A stretch of DNA of 13,704 nt from Euperipatoides rowelli (lineage: Eukaryota > Onychophora > Udeonychophora > Euonychophora > Peripatopsidae), in assembly GCA_003024985.2 (NCBI GenBank), contig PXIH01S0018920.1; one strand, written 5' to 3'. The notes beneath the pieces are model-generated. The model was not told the DNA's origin. It did not search any database and saw only the letters and a program-made list of their open reading frames with translations. The number at the start of each line of letters is the position of its first letter. Position 1 is the stretch's first letter. Positions 1 to 8,012 of the stretch are shown here, in pieces. The translations under genes and the position numbers were made by a program.

Positions 1-430
1 CCTAACTTACAATAAATTTGCATTCATGTGTAATTTGTAAATACTAGTTAGACATACCGTAGTTTATTATTACTATATTTTCCTTTATTTTTCCTAAGCA
101 GTGCTCAAATTTCATGATGGTCCTGTTGTCTGGGACCACTAAAACCTATTTGGGAGTGGACCACCTACAAAAATTAAAAAAAAAAAAAATACTCATTTCA
201 TATACATTAATGTTAATATAATAATTTAGTTTATAATTCACAACCTAAGATTGCATACTTTATATATCCTCATAAAAATTTATTTTTAATAAAAAATATT
301 CATATTTTACAAATTAATATACAGTAGGCCTACATATTTTCAATTTATTTACAGTATGTTCATTTAGCACATTCCGTTTTTAATCTATAATATTTCAACA
401 GAAATTTTACCAAAAAATCTCTTCCAAGTT
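1..430. other. A+T-rich noncoding stretch
   Basis: No coding frame or RNA gene is visible. Small features are a 6-bp hairpin TGGTCC/GGACCA around 118-139, a run of 14 A at 176-189, and one TAGGCCTA word at 325-332. A second GGACCAC word lies at about 157. This is probably intron or intergenic DNA. Confidence 0.6.
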
Positions 431-607
431 CCTTGTCAAGGGCTGAAAAGATTATTGCTGTGGGAAACTAAGGCCTCATAATATTGGAGTGTACATGGAG
501 TGCACGGCCTTATGCTGTATGTCAAGTGTTGTGTGGCCATCAAATGCTAAAAGGTTCCCCCACTCCTGGTCTTTAAACAGTTTATTTTGAATTATAATAC
601 AGCATAG
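431..607. other. GC-richer island with short open frames on both strands
   Basis: Base composition rises clearly above the flanks between about 431 and 580. On the plus strand a frame runs from 447 to a TGA at 588-590 (47 codons). It contains the peptide GVYMECTALCCMSSVVWPSN. On the minus strand a frame runs from 607 to a TGA at 476-478 (43 codons) and includes EWGNLLAFDGHTTLDIQHK. Neither has a convincing start, splice pattern or known domain. Open frames on both strands are expected from a short GC-richer block. The block is most simply a fragment of an old dispersed repeat, but a small exon cannot be excluded. I do not recognise either peptide. Confidence 0.3.
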
Positions 608-683
608 TCATTAGTTTGATGTCAAATGATGCTGCTGTAGCCGATAGGAAACATAATGCTTTTAAAACACCAGTCATTTACAA

Positions 684-750
684 AGAAACCCAAACAATTT
701 GAATACACGTCAGCTTATTGCTGATGTATATTCAAATTGTTTTGTTTTCT
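684..750. repeat. 31-bp inverted repeat with 5-nt loop (pre-miRNA-sized hairpin)
   Basis: Positions 684-714 pair with 720-750 around the loop TTATT (715-719). Of 31 positions, 27 are Watson-Crick, one is G·U (709/725) and three are mismatches (706/728, 691/743, 689/745). The upper 23 positions (692-714 with 720-742) have only one mismatch and one wobble. Pairing stops on both sides at 683/751. The size and scattered mismatches fit a small-RNA precursor, although a 5-nt loop is short for one. The alternative is a palindromic miniature transposon or a fold-back left by repair. No promoter or host transcript is visible. The structure is certain; its function is not. Confidence 0.85.
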
Positions 751-1180
751 AACTACACTGTTAAGGCCTGCCTTCCAATTTGTTTCTTTTATTGAGAAAA
801 TTGACGATGCCTAAAAGTCTAAGAATTTTAATGAAAATTAATATTGGTATATGCGTTTATTGAACCACTAAACAAGATTACAGACTACCATTATTAAAGA
901 TCAGTGGTCCGTTGGAATACCATTTAATTAGGCCTACTCAAAATTCATGCATTGCTTAAGTAATTTATATCCTACATCCCTTGGGGTTAAGGTTTTTAAA
1001 TTGTATTCATTATTTATATTCATTCCCTATTGACTTTTTGTATTGCAATTATTTATATTCAAATAAACAGTTTATAACTACTGTAATTAAAATTACATAT
1101 TACCAACAATACAATGTTACTTTAAATATGACATATCTAATCAATTCAATTCCACAATCAATTTTGTTGTATTTCATTCT
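751..1180. other. A+T-rich noncoding stretch
   Basis: I see no gene here. It contains one TAGGCCTA (929-936) and a CAGTGGTCC word at about 903 that resembles a DNA-transposon end but has no partner nearby. A plus-strand open frame from 981 to 1217 translates to low-complexity hydrophobic sequence and overlaps the pyrimidine tract before 1213. It is not a believable gene. Confidence 0.6.
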
Positions 1181-1212
1181 AACAATGTTTTTTTTCCCCC
1201 TTTCTTTTGTAG

Positions 1213-1362
1213 GGTGACACCGGTAGCAACGGTATCAGATATTATTGGTCCGGAAGCTTATTTATTATTTTACGAAATGATTGGAACCAGTTCACGTCTT
1301 TGACCTTCATAAGGTGTTTTTTTTATAAGTTTTTACCTGTCCGTCCACTCAACCTGGTCTAA
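1213..1362 (+). CDS. Weak candidate exon after a strong splice acceptor
   Basis: A long pyrimidine tract (about 1187-1210) ends in TGTAG, a very good acceptor with AG at 1211-1212. The frame that begins at 1213 stays open for 49 codons to a TAA at 1360-1362. It starts GDTGSNGIRYYWSGSLFIIL and then becomes hydrophobic with aromatic residues. The first 45 bases are richer in G+C than the surroundings. A possible donor, AAG followed by GTGTTT, lies at about 1312 and would make a 100-nt internal exon. I recognise no domain. An open frame of this length is uncommon but not rare in such DNA, so the call rests mainly on the acceptor. Confidence 0.2.
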   Translation, partial: GDTGSNGIRYYWSGSLFIILRNDWNQFTSLTFIRCFFYKFLPVRPLNLV

Positions 1363-2405
1363 AATAAATAACTGGCCATGCCCCGTTCTCGCCGGCTGTG
1401 AGTTAGTTACCTTTCGTCACACGGGTTTGCGCCACTGACTATGCGGACTTTGTTTTTTTAGCCAATCATGGAGTTTTACAAATTGTATCGTCTTAATTTA
1501 TATACAATAGATATTTTTACTTTGACCTGCAAATACATTTGTTATGAACAGGGTAGATGAAACTCTTAGGGGGTAAAAATAAAATCAAAGAATCTCGTGA
1601 AATATCTATCTGTCATCAAGAACATTGCATTAAGGGAAAACTTCTCACCAGATCCTTATTGCAGCGAACGAGGCAGATTACCAGGTCCGGTGACATAACT
1701 TAAAAAGGTTTGTGTGCTCTGGTAAGTCCGAGGAGAAACGAATGTATATATGTGCGCACACAAACTGCTCAAGTCTTTGTGCAAATAAAGTTACAGAAAA
1801 TGTTATCTTAGTAGGTGATAATTTATTTGGTTTCCTTTACAAAACATTACGACACTGAAATAAGTTACTTTCCCAACAGCTGAAAATTGAACTTGTCTTT
1901 CAAAAAAATATATTTCCTATAATATTTATTGCATAACTTAATTAACTTCCTGGAAAAGTAAGCATGCCAAACATATATAAGAGTTGGAAAATTTAAAATA
2001 AAAAAAATCTGAAATGTGCTATTATTTATAGATCAAATTGTCAGTATTGGACGTCTATAGTGTGTTTCTTTGTTTATACTGTAAGTACATAATGCAATTG
2101 CATAGAAGTACATAAGGAATTGCTAGGGGCATGTATTTTTAATACTACACGAAAAAAATTAGTTTATGAAAATTTTTTATATTTCTTCAATTATTTCAAA
2201 TAAATAAAAAAAAAATACTTTAAATCCTTACAACAAAATACTAAGTAAAAAACAATTTTTTTAAAAAAAATTCAGTATATTTTGGTTACAAAAAAAATGT
2301 CCTTATAATTATATGCTTTGCTTTTAGTTTCAATTTTACAAACCCAATATACTGTATTCACAAAAGACTGACTATAATTTTTTAAGAACTATTTTGATTA
2401 TAAAT
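1363..2405. other. Noncoding stretch with isolated splice-like signals
   Basis: The first 90 bases are GC-richer and unidentified. A pyrimidine tract ends in TTTAG at about 1461. A consensus donor, CTG followed by GTAAGT, lies at about 1719-1727, but all three frames between the plausible acceptor near 1660 and this donor contain stops. A perfect 12-bp palindrome, ATGCAATTGCAT, lies at 2092-2103. It is bracketed by a 10-nt direct repeat AAGTACATAA at 2083-2092 and 2106-2115. From about 2130 onward the sequence is A/T runs only. Confidence 0.55.
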
Positions 2406-2548
2406 GAGTTCAAATTCTGAATCTCTACATATATTTATAGACTTTTAACAATTTTATAAAGAGCAAATGTTTTCTAAAATATATAATTATAGGCCATACC
2501 CATACCCACAGTCTTAATCTTTAGGATCAATTTTAAAAAACTTTCATG
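2406..2548 (+). repeat. Dispersed A+T-rich repeat, copy 1 of a direct pair
   Basis: This segment aligns base by base with 5643-5783. Shared anchors in the same order are TTCAAATyCTGAA, then ACTTwAACA, TCTAAAA, CAwATGTTTwCTAAAAT, TAATTATArGCCATA and GATCAATTT followed by A-runs. The spacing of the anchors is nearly the same in both copies, which argues against coincidence of A/T-rich sequence. Similarity may extend upstream of 2406 at lower quality. I find no coding capacity or terminal structure and cannot name the family. Confidence 0.65.
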
Positions 2549-2576
2549 TATCACATATAGTCCAATTATAAATTGT

Positions 2577-2989
2577 ATCCTGGCCAGTGGCATCACCTAG
2601 TGCGATAAATCATGGTGTCACCCCATGGACCTCATTCAGTAGTATATTATGATGTTTTGGTACCAGGGGCACCTTATTTATATTTTTTGTTGCAGATATT
2701 TTGATAAGCTTTTTTTTGCTTGACTGGATGTTTTGTTGCCTTTCTGTCCGATTTGATTATCTTATTTTTTTTCTTGCTATGATTTTTATACTTTAAATTT
2801 CACTTTAATGCTACACTGGTTCTATTGTATGACATTTAGTACCACAGGGGAAAAATAAATTAAATAAATTAATGACAACATTACAGGAGCAAAGGAGTTT
2901 ATTTGCACCCCCCCCCCCCCCAAAAAAAAAAAAAATTGTGGCACCTTTTCCTATGGTGGCACCCGGTGTGGGCCACTACTGATCCTGGT
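2577..2989. mobile_element. Non-autonomous hAT-like DNA transposon with target duplication
   Basis: The element is bounded by CAGTGGCATCACC at 2585 and GGCCACTACTG ending at 2981, giving 397 bp. The right end read inward is CAGTAGTGGCCC. The two ends align over about 40 bases (AGTGGC, then CACC, GGTG and CCACC words) as imperfect terminal inverted repeats. The flanks are ATCCTGGC (2577-2584) and ATCCTGGT (2982-2989), which match at 7 of 8 positions. An 8-bp duplication and CAG-starting ends are typical of the hAT superfamily. The interior is A/T-rich with no transposase frame, so the copy depends on another element for movement. It contains a run of 14 C (2908-2921) directly followed by 14 A (2922-2935). 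The superfamily call is an inference from the ends. Confidence 0.6.
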
Positions 2990-3603
2990 TTTTAATTGTA
3001 TTTATGCTTATAATTACTGTACTTAAACGTCAAATGTAATAAATTTTTATCATGATTGATTTTCAATAATTCCAACTGATAAAAAAAAAAAAAAAGGTTT
3101 TTACAATTCAATTTTTAAAATATGTCTTTAGCTCCTCCCCCTTAAAACAACATTGTCCACTGTACACACCAGGGGAGATATTTTGCACCGTCATCGAGAA
3201 ACAAATAGTTTTTACTATACAGTATTCAAACTATACAGTATTTACTATCTTCATTAGCTAAATGCTGGAAATCATATGGAGTAATTGTTTAAATATTTGT
3301 ACAGAATCGGAATCAAATTCATCCATTGTACTCTTATGGTCCAATTTGTTTAAAAAAAAAAATCAAAACAAGTTTTACTACCAACTGAACAGCACTCTAT
3401 TTACAGCATAAATCAATAATACCTAAACAGATATAGAAACAGTTAAGTCATAAAAATAATCTTGGACCCCAAAAAATAGAAAACTTTTTCTTAATCGTAT
3501 TTTTCTTATTGTTACATTGTTCCTCGCTTGTGGACCTGATTTGGTCATTACAGACCAAATCTTGAGAATCAAATTTAAGTCATAAGCGAGTGAAACTGTA
3601 ATA
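2990..3603. other. A+T-rich noncoding stretch
   Basis: The stretch holds an A-run at about 3081-3095 and a local repetition of ACTATACAGTATT around 3214-3245. A minus-strand open frame between 3423 and 3617 has no recognisable domain and no supporting splice sites. I see no gene. Confidence 0.55.
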
Positions 3604-3664
3604 AGCCCCATTCCCACTGGATTAAAGTTTTACTCTACTCCAGAGTAAAAAGAAACTTTTTACT
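3604..3664. repeat. Repeat end followed by two competing hairpins
   Basis: AGCCCCATTCCCACTGGA at 3604 reappears inverted at 5289-5306 with one difference. Immediately inside are two perfect 9-bp stems that share sequence. TTTTACTCT (3628-3636) pairs with AGAGTAAAA (3642-3650). AGTAAAAAG (3644-3652) pairs with CTTTTTACT (3656-3664). Because 3644-3650 is used by both, only one can form at a time. Terminal sequence plus sub-terminal fold-back is common in miniature inverted-repeat elements, but I cannot define both ends of such an element here. Confidence 0.5.
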
Positions 3665-3846
3665 TGTGTCCACACATGGATTTTTCTTTTCCCAAGGGTG
3701 TCATAGTTCAGCTGCTTAAGTATTTTTGCAAATTATGCATTTGTTGACAAAGTGTATGAAATGTTTACCATAGCTAGTATATAACAATGTTTATATTTAG
3801 ATGTGGAGGGATATTTTATTTGACCTCTGTGGTTAGCTAGAGGTCG
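3665..3846. other. Unremarkable noncoding sequence
   Basis: No frame, repeat or signal is evident between the hairpin region and the tandem duplication. Confidence 0.5.
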
Positions 3847-4073
3847 TTGTTGTAGGGGCACTTTGACAAAAATGAGAAAATATTCAGTCAAAAAATGCTC
3901 TAATTCGATGGTGCATCATTCTGCTCAGGTCTATGACTTCACATACTACCCAGAATTCATTGTTGTAGGGGCACTTTGACAAAAATGAGAAAATATTCAG
4001 TCAAAAAATGCTCTAATTCGATGGTGCATCATTCTGCTCAGGTCTATGACTTCACATATTACCCAGAATTCAT
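3847..4073 (+). repeat. 113-bp tandem duplication, two nearly identical copies
   Basis: The unit 3847-3959 is repeated directly at 3960-4072 with a period of exactly 113 bp. The only difference I find is C at 3946 against T at 4059, about 99% identity. The match breaks at 3846/3959 on the left and at 3962/4075 on the right. With a 113-bp period the two copies fall in different reading frames, so a protein-coding origin of the duplication is unlikely. The 71-codon frame from 3976 to 4194 begins in copy 2 and runs beyond it; it has no recognisable domain. The low divergence indicates a recent event or an assembly artefact. Confidence 0.95.
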
Positions 4074-4081
4074 TCCTGAAC

Positions 4082-4282
4082 ACATCCCCATCGAAAAATT
4101 AAAAAAAAAAAAATTTAGCCGCCATCTTGAATATTTCAAAATTAGGCCTACCCAAAATGTATCAGAAATCATCCAAAAGCATTCTGGATACTAGGATACG
4201 ATGATTTCTGAGGCAAAATCAGAAATGTCAAAATAAGCTAAATATGCTAATTAGGGGGTCCCCCAGACCCCAAACATCTGGA
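4082..4282. repeat. Repeat-like block with nested inverted sequences
   Basis: TCAGAAATCAT (4162-4172) and ATGATTTCTGA (4201-4211) form a perfect 11-bp inverted repeat with a 28-nt spacer. A third TCAGAAAT at about 4219 could pair with the middle copy instead. A TAGGCCTA word lies at 4143-4150. At 4254-4271, GGGGTC and GACCCC can pair around CCCCA, overlapping the palindrome GGGGGTCCCCC. The words GCCGCCATCTTGAA and the G/C-rich patch resemble dispersed repeats rather than unique sequence. The family is unknown. Confidence 0.5.
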
Positions 4283-5203
4283 ATCTGACTGCCCTCCACA
4301 TCAAATTTTAAATATAACGGTTCATACTTCCTATGGTATAAATTTCATACTTTTATCATAAAGTGAACAATTGTTCTGGTTAACAGCTTTACTATCAGAG
4401 AAATGACATTCTTTTATTATGATCAGCGGCAGTCTTTAACGAGACTGCACGATATTATTTTATCAAAAGGATTCTTTATCTTTTTTTAATTTAAAAAAAA
4501 GAAAGATTAGTTTTATTTTCCTAGTTTATTCAAAATGTATCTAATTATTTTAAATCTGTATTTTCATTATCAAATTATCCCTATCATATATTTTAAATGC
4601 AACTATAATATCTAAGAAAAATATAAGTAATTTTAAAAAAAAAATAATAATTCTGTAATTTTAATATCTCACTTAATTATTAGTTTTTTTTTTTTCCTTT
4701 TTCCACTACTTTATTGTAACAGGAACCAATTCCCCAATTAAACATCTGAAAATAACTAAAAAAAAAAAAATATTATTTAAAAGACAAAATGCATCAACAA
4801 ATTGAATGAAAGACAGAAAAATAACTCTTGCTTGTTAAGAATAAGTTTTTCTCAATCAATATAGCTTATAGCGACCACAATGATATTCGCTAAGAATTAC
4901 AAAGAAATCACAGAAAAACTATATTTATTACAATAAATAAATGAAATACAATAGAAGTTTGTATATATCTGTTTTGTTTATATTAAAATTATTTTGTCAA
5001 ACTGTATAAGCATCATTAAATCTTTCATTAAATAAATAAAAATATACCCTCCTTAATTAATCTTATGCCAAGATGAATATTAGTTATTTATTGTGCAGGT
5101 CTAAATATATATATAAAAAAACCAAAAAAAAAAAAAACATCCGTTACCCCCACTTATTACTGGCAAACGCATTTCCACTTACTTTATTTTCCTGTCATCC
5201 CCA
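4283..5203. other. Long A+T-rich noncoding stretch
   Basis: This stretch is made of A and T runs, for example near 4490-4500, 4630-4650 and 4684-4697, with no frame, RNA gene or repeat I can support. A weak plus-strand frame from 5073 to 5309 is driven by an A-run and a C-run and is not a believable gene. Confidence 0.6.
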
Positions 5204-5307
5204 GGAAAACGTTTTCCGGACTTCTTTCGTCCCCATTGGATTAGTTCCCCTTCCCCCCCCCCCCCCGACGTCTTGGAGGAAAACAAGTCCATTGGGAATG
5301 GGGCTAT
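5204..5307. repeat. Palindrome, C-run and inverted repeat end
   Basis: GGAAAACGTTTTCC at 5204-5217 is a perfect 14-bp palindrome. A run of 14 C follows at 5253-5266, directly joined to GACGTC. The segment ends in TCCATTGGGAATGGGGCT (5289-5306), the inverted counterpart of 3604-3621. The outer flanking triplets are ATA on both sides (3601-3603 and 5307 area). This would be consistent with a DNA transposon of about 1.7 kb using a 3-bp target, but a 3-bp match is weak evidence. The end may instead belong to the adjoining repeat at 5308. Confidence 0.35.
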
Positions 5308-5438
5308 AGAGTAGAACCCCTGGTGTATACTAACGATGAAAGAAAATTCACCATTTCCACACCGTGGCTGCCCAGCAATCTATCCCTTGATCCCCTTATT
5401 TGCATAAATGCACCATAGCCGAGTATGCGATCTATCCA
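5308..5438 (+). repeat. Dispersed repeat, copy 1 of an inverted pair
   Basis: Read on the plus strand, this aligns with the reverse complement of 7879-8012. Both begin AGAGTAGAA. They share 24 identical bases (5327-5350 against 7969-7992, core ACTAACGATGAAAGAAAA). Further in, weaker matches keep the same order: the CAYCATTT block, the CCAG patch, CTTAT, AAATGCACC/AAAGCACC, and a terminal AT-CTGGAT-like block. Read on the minus strand, 5304-5519 is open for 71 codons and includes GYGAFMQIRGSRDRLLGSHG, but the other copy is interrupted by stops in the matching frame. A coding origin is therefore possible but unproven. The family is unidentified. Confidence 0.7.
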
Positions 5439-5642
5439 TGGTGCCTTGGCAAACACTGGAATTATTTTTTTTAAAATCAATAAAGAAAATATTAAAAAAA
5501 GTCTATTGACCGTAGACATTTAAATCTATGTTTATTAATTGTAAATTCTGTATTTTAGATGCAAATTGAAATTATGGAGTAAATTTACATAAGCCTAACA
5601 ATATGTACAGTAGTACTAGTATATATTTATCAAATAGCAGAG
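5439..5642. other. Noncoding sequence
   Basis: An AATAAA word lies at about 5479, after a T-run. No gene is evident. AAATAGCA at 5632-5639 pairs with TGCTATTT at 5664-5671, enclosing GGTTCAAATCC at 5644-5654 in the neighbouring repeat. Confidence 0.4.
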
Positions 5643-5783
5643 GGGTTCAAATCCTGAAATCATTGCTATTTAATATACGTACTTAACATTTTTCTAAAAA
5701 GCATATGTTTACTAAAATCTATAGTAATTATAAGCCATATTTTTTTAAAATGAAATTTATAAGATCAATTTAAAAAAAGCCAT
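5643..5783 (+). repeat. Dispersed A+T-rich repeat, copy 2 of a direct pair
   Basis: This is homologous to 2406-2548; the shared anchors are given there. The copy opens with GGTTCAAATCC, which matches the B box of RNA polymerase III promoters exactly. No A box lies at a suitable distance upstream, and copy 1 reads AGTTCAAATTC at the same place. The match is therefore probably incidental. The last clear similarity is GATCAATTT with its following A-run. Confidence 0.65.
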
Positions 5784-6600
5784 TTTCAGATTTATAAAAA
5801 TAAATAAGGACTTATGCTGTGTATGTCTCTGGTATAGAGATAAATATGAACTCTTCATTGTTACATGCTGTATACAATTTTATTTTACAATACAGTTAAC
5901 TAAGTGAACATGAAATAATTTAGAATAAAACCTATAATAAAGATGTCTAAAAACTAAATAAATTCATTTTAAAGGCAAAAAAATATTTTTTAGAAAGCAG
6001 ATGCTAGCACATCTGGTATTTGAAGGGGAATTTCACTTTGATGTATCCAAGTACGTCACAGGAGTGAAAGGGCCCGATACTAAAATTTAATGTCTACAAC
6101 GAAAATTTAAAGTTGTTGAACTTATTTTTACACTTGACTACATTTATTAAAATTTACAAAAAAATAAAAATATAGCCTACTGTATAAATATACTATATAT
6201 CCAAGATGATAAAATTAAAAAAAAAAATAACATGCCCCTAGTAATTACCTGAAATGAGAGATTCAAGGCCACAGTTAAAATAATAGTATGAAAAGTAGTA
6301 ATAGTTAATTTAAATTACAATTTTTAATAAATTGTAAATATTTCAAATATAACAAATTTATTAATTCTTGAATAAATACATTTCTGAATTAATATTAAAC
6401 AGAACATTATTTATTTTCCTAATAGATTCAAGGTTCCATGATGATGATGTTATTCAAACTATTTAGACTGCATGCCTGTCACTTATTAAAAAAAACTTAT
6501 CAGTGAAACTTTTCTCAGTGGCCTGGTAAAAAGGGGGAGTGAATTATTTATTTTTATACCAATAAAAGATTAAATTTTCCATGATTTATACAGTATTAGT
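5784..6600. other. Long A+T-rich noncoding stretch
   Basis: No gene is visible. A short GC-richer patch at about 5998-6075 contains CAGATG CTAGCA CATCTG, 6-bp arms with a 6-nt spacer that also includes the palindrome TGCTAGCA. It also contains TTTCACT/AGTGAAA as a 7-bp inverted pair. The rest is A/T runs. Confidence 0.55.
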
Positions 6601-6720
6601 GTTGGATTTTAGCACTAGCCTATTCCGGTGTTCCGAGAATAGTAAAAATCATATTGGAATAATTAAATCTAAAAGGTAATGTTCCGTTGGAATAGTAGAA
6701 ATATTATTCATGGGTCACTG
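6601..6720. repeat. Short repeated TTCCG / GGAATAGTA words
   Basis: Variants of a TCCG...GAATAGTAAAAAT-A sequence occur at about 6633-6652 and 6681-6700. They return, closely matched, inside the hairpin at 7300-7339. A related GTCCGTTGGAATA is at about 908. At 6618-6640, CTATTC and GAATAG form a 6-bp inverted pair. These could be remnants of one repeat family or shared sequence motifs. No function can be assigned. Confidence 0.4.
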
Positions 6721-7290
6721 AATTATTCTATTTTAATATTAAATTCTGCATTAAGATTTCATATCCAATTTTATTTTTTAAATTTCTGGAGCCATTATAG
6801 AATTGTAATAATTATATTTTTTAAAATCAATTAAAACCAGCAATACAACCAACACTTGTATTTGCTATAATCATTCTCAGACATTTTTATTATTTTCTCT
6901 TTGTGTTTGCTTATTACATTTTCATCAGATGTAACTTGGATGCAAGATTTAATCATAATATAAGAGAGTAATTAGAATTTCACATAAATACAGTATATTA
7001 GGATTGCAATGACTACTAGCTTAGGAAGTTACAATTTATAAGATTTTCCCCCTAAAAATATATATATACAAGTTATAAAAATTAAATTATAAACATTTTA
7101 ATCAAAATATGTAATTTTGAAACAATTAATTTGGTGGAAGTAGCTATTTATTTTGTTTTAATAAAGGTGAATCAAGTTCCAATTTATCCATCCTCCTGGC
7201 TGGATTATAACGGGAAAAAAAAAAAAAAATTTTGTTTTATGTGAAAAATATCCTGTGTTTTAAAATTAATATATATTTTTTTATGGGATA
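6721..7290. other. A+T-rich noncoding stretch
   Basis: Nothing supportable is seen. A short TA repeat lies near 7060-7070 and an A-run at about 7216-7229. Confidence 0.6.
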
Positions 7291-7347
7291 GCAATTTGCT
7301 GTACGGAATAGTAAAAATAATGCATCACTGTTCCGTACAAACATTGC
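7291..7347. repeat. Hairpin with 13-bp and 5-bp stems
   Basis: TGTACGGAATAGT (7300-7312) pairs with ACTGTTCCGTACA (7327-7339) over 13 positions with one T·G wobble and a 14-nt loop. Outside it, after a small internal loop (7296-7299 against 7340-7342), GCAAT (7291-7295) pairs with ATTGC (7343-7347). The stem carries the GGAATAGTA word seen at 6600-6720. The structure is clear. Whether it is transcribed, a transposon remnant or chance is unknown. Confidence 0.75.
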
Positions 7348-7861
7348 CCAAAAATATTAAAGTCATACACTGCAGACGTGAAGGGAAAACTTTGTACCCC
7401 TTTTTAAGCATATTGCGTGCACGGAGGGTGAGATTTGGCAGTTTATATGGAGGAGTGCAGAAAGCTAAAATTTATATATAATATATGTTACAAATATATT
7501 AAAACATTCATTGTTTACGTTGTGGCGGCTTTTATGAATGTGATACAAATGGTGAGTGAATGAAATTTTCTTATTGGTCGAATTTCGACTACAGGATTAC
7601 TAGTATTAAATACACGTTATTACACATTTTATCAGGGATTAATTTAATTCCTCTATATTATTGAAATAGTTGTGTGTGCAGATTGACAATTTTAATGTGT
7701 TATAGAAAACTGGTTTCTATATTAGAAGAAATGAAGGCAGAAACACTCGGTTGACTCCAAAACGATTTATTTCCAACACGAAATAGATGAAATCATATTA
7801 TTATACAGCATGGAGCTGATATCCACCCAAAGGTAAAACAAAAACAGGCACAGACTCCTTA
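7348..7861. other. Noncoding sequence, possible minus-strand polyadenylation signal
   Basis: A plus-strand frame covering 7296-7481 includes the hairpin and encodes nothing I recognise. On the minus strand an AATAAA word lies at 7766-7771 (plus-strand TTTATT), downstream of the repeat copy at 7879-8012. It could end a transcript of that repeat, but AATAAA is common in DNA this rich in A and T. A donor-like AAG/GTAAAA occurs at about 7830 on the plus strand without a matching exon. Confidence 0.4.
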
Positions 7862-7884
7862 GGTTGACGTACTGTACGTCAATC
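7862..7884. repeat. Near-perfect palindrome TTGACGTAC-T-GTACGTCAA
   Basis: Nine-base arms at 7864-7872 and 7874-7882 match perfectly around a single T at 7873. Outside them, 7863/7883 is a G·T and 7862/7884 a G-C pair. Each arm carries TGACGT, the half-site of CRE/ATF-type sites. This could be a paired regulatory site or simply a fold-back. It abuts the end of the dispersed repeat at 7879. Confidence 0.7.
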
Positions 7885-8012
7885 CAGCTCATTAGCGTAT
7901 TGAGGGGGGTGCTTTACATAAGTTGACACGATGATCCAATCCTGGGTGCAGGTCCGTGCAGAAAATGATGAATTTTCTTTCATCGTTAGTATGCATCAGA
8001 GATTTCTACTCT
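7879..8012 (-). repeat. Dispersed repeat, copy 2 of an inverted pair
   Basis: This is the inverted partner of 5308-5438, about 2.5 kb away. The best block is 7969-7992, identical over 24 bases to 5350-5327 read in reverse complement. Similarity declines towards 7879. Transcription across both copies could in principle form long-range double-stranded RNA, but divergence outside the core would limit it. A pyrimidine tract ending in CCCCAG at about 8031 follows on the plus strand and looks like a splice acceptor. The frame after it is open only 25 codons or fewer. Confidence 0.7.

Noticed and set aside
981-1217. Plus-strand open frame of 78 codons
   Set aside because: It is low-complexity hydrophobic sequence from A/T-rich DNA and ends inside a splice-acceptor-like tract. 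It has no domain.
1660-1727. Possible exon ending at a GTAAGT donor
   Set aside because: All three frames contain stop codons before the donor.
3976-4194. 72-codon frame beginning in the tandem duplication
   Set aside because: It starts at a non-ATG codon. The 113-bp period puts the first copy out of frame, and the peptide has a lysine run from an A tract.
5644-5654. Exact B-box match GGTTCAAATCC suggesting a tRNA or second SINE
   Set aside because: No A box or tRNA cloverleaf lies upstream, and the homologous repeat copy at 2408 lacks the match.
7296-7481. 61-codon plus-strand frame
   Set aside because: It includes the hairpin stem and loop and has no recognisable domain or splice context.
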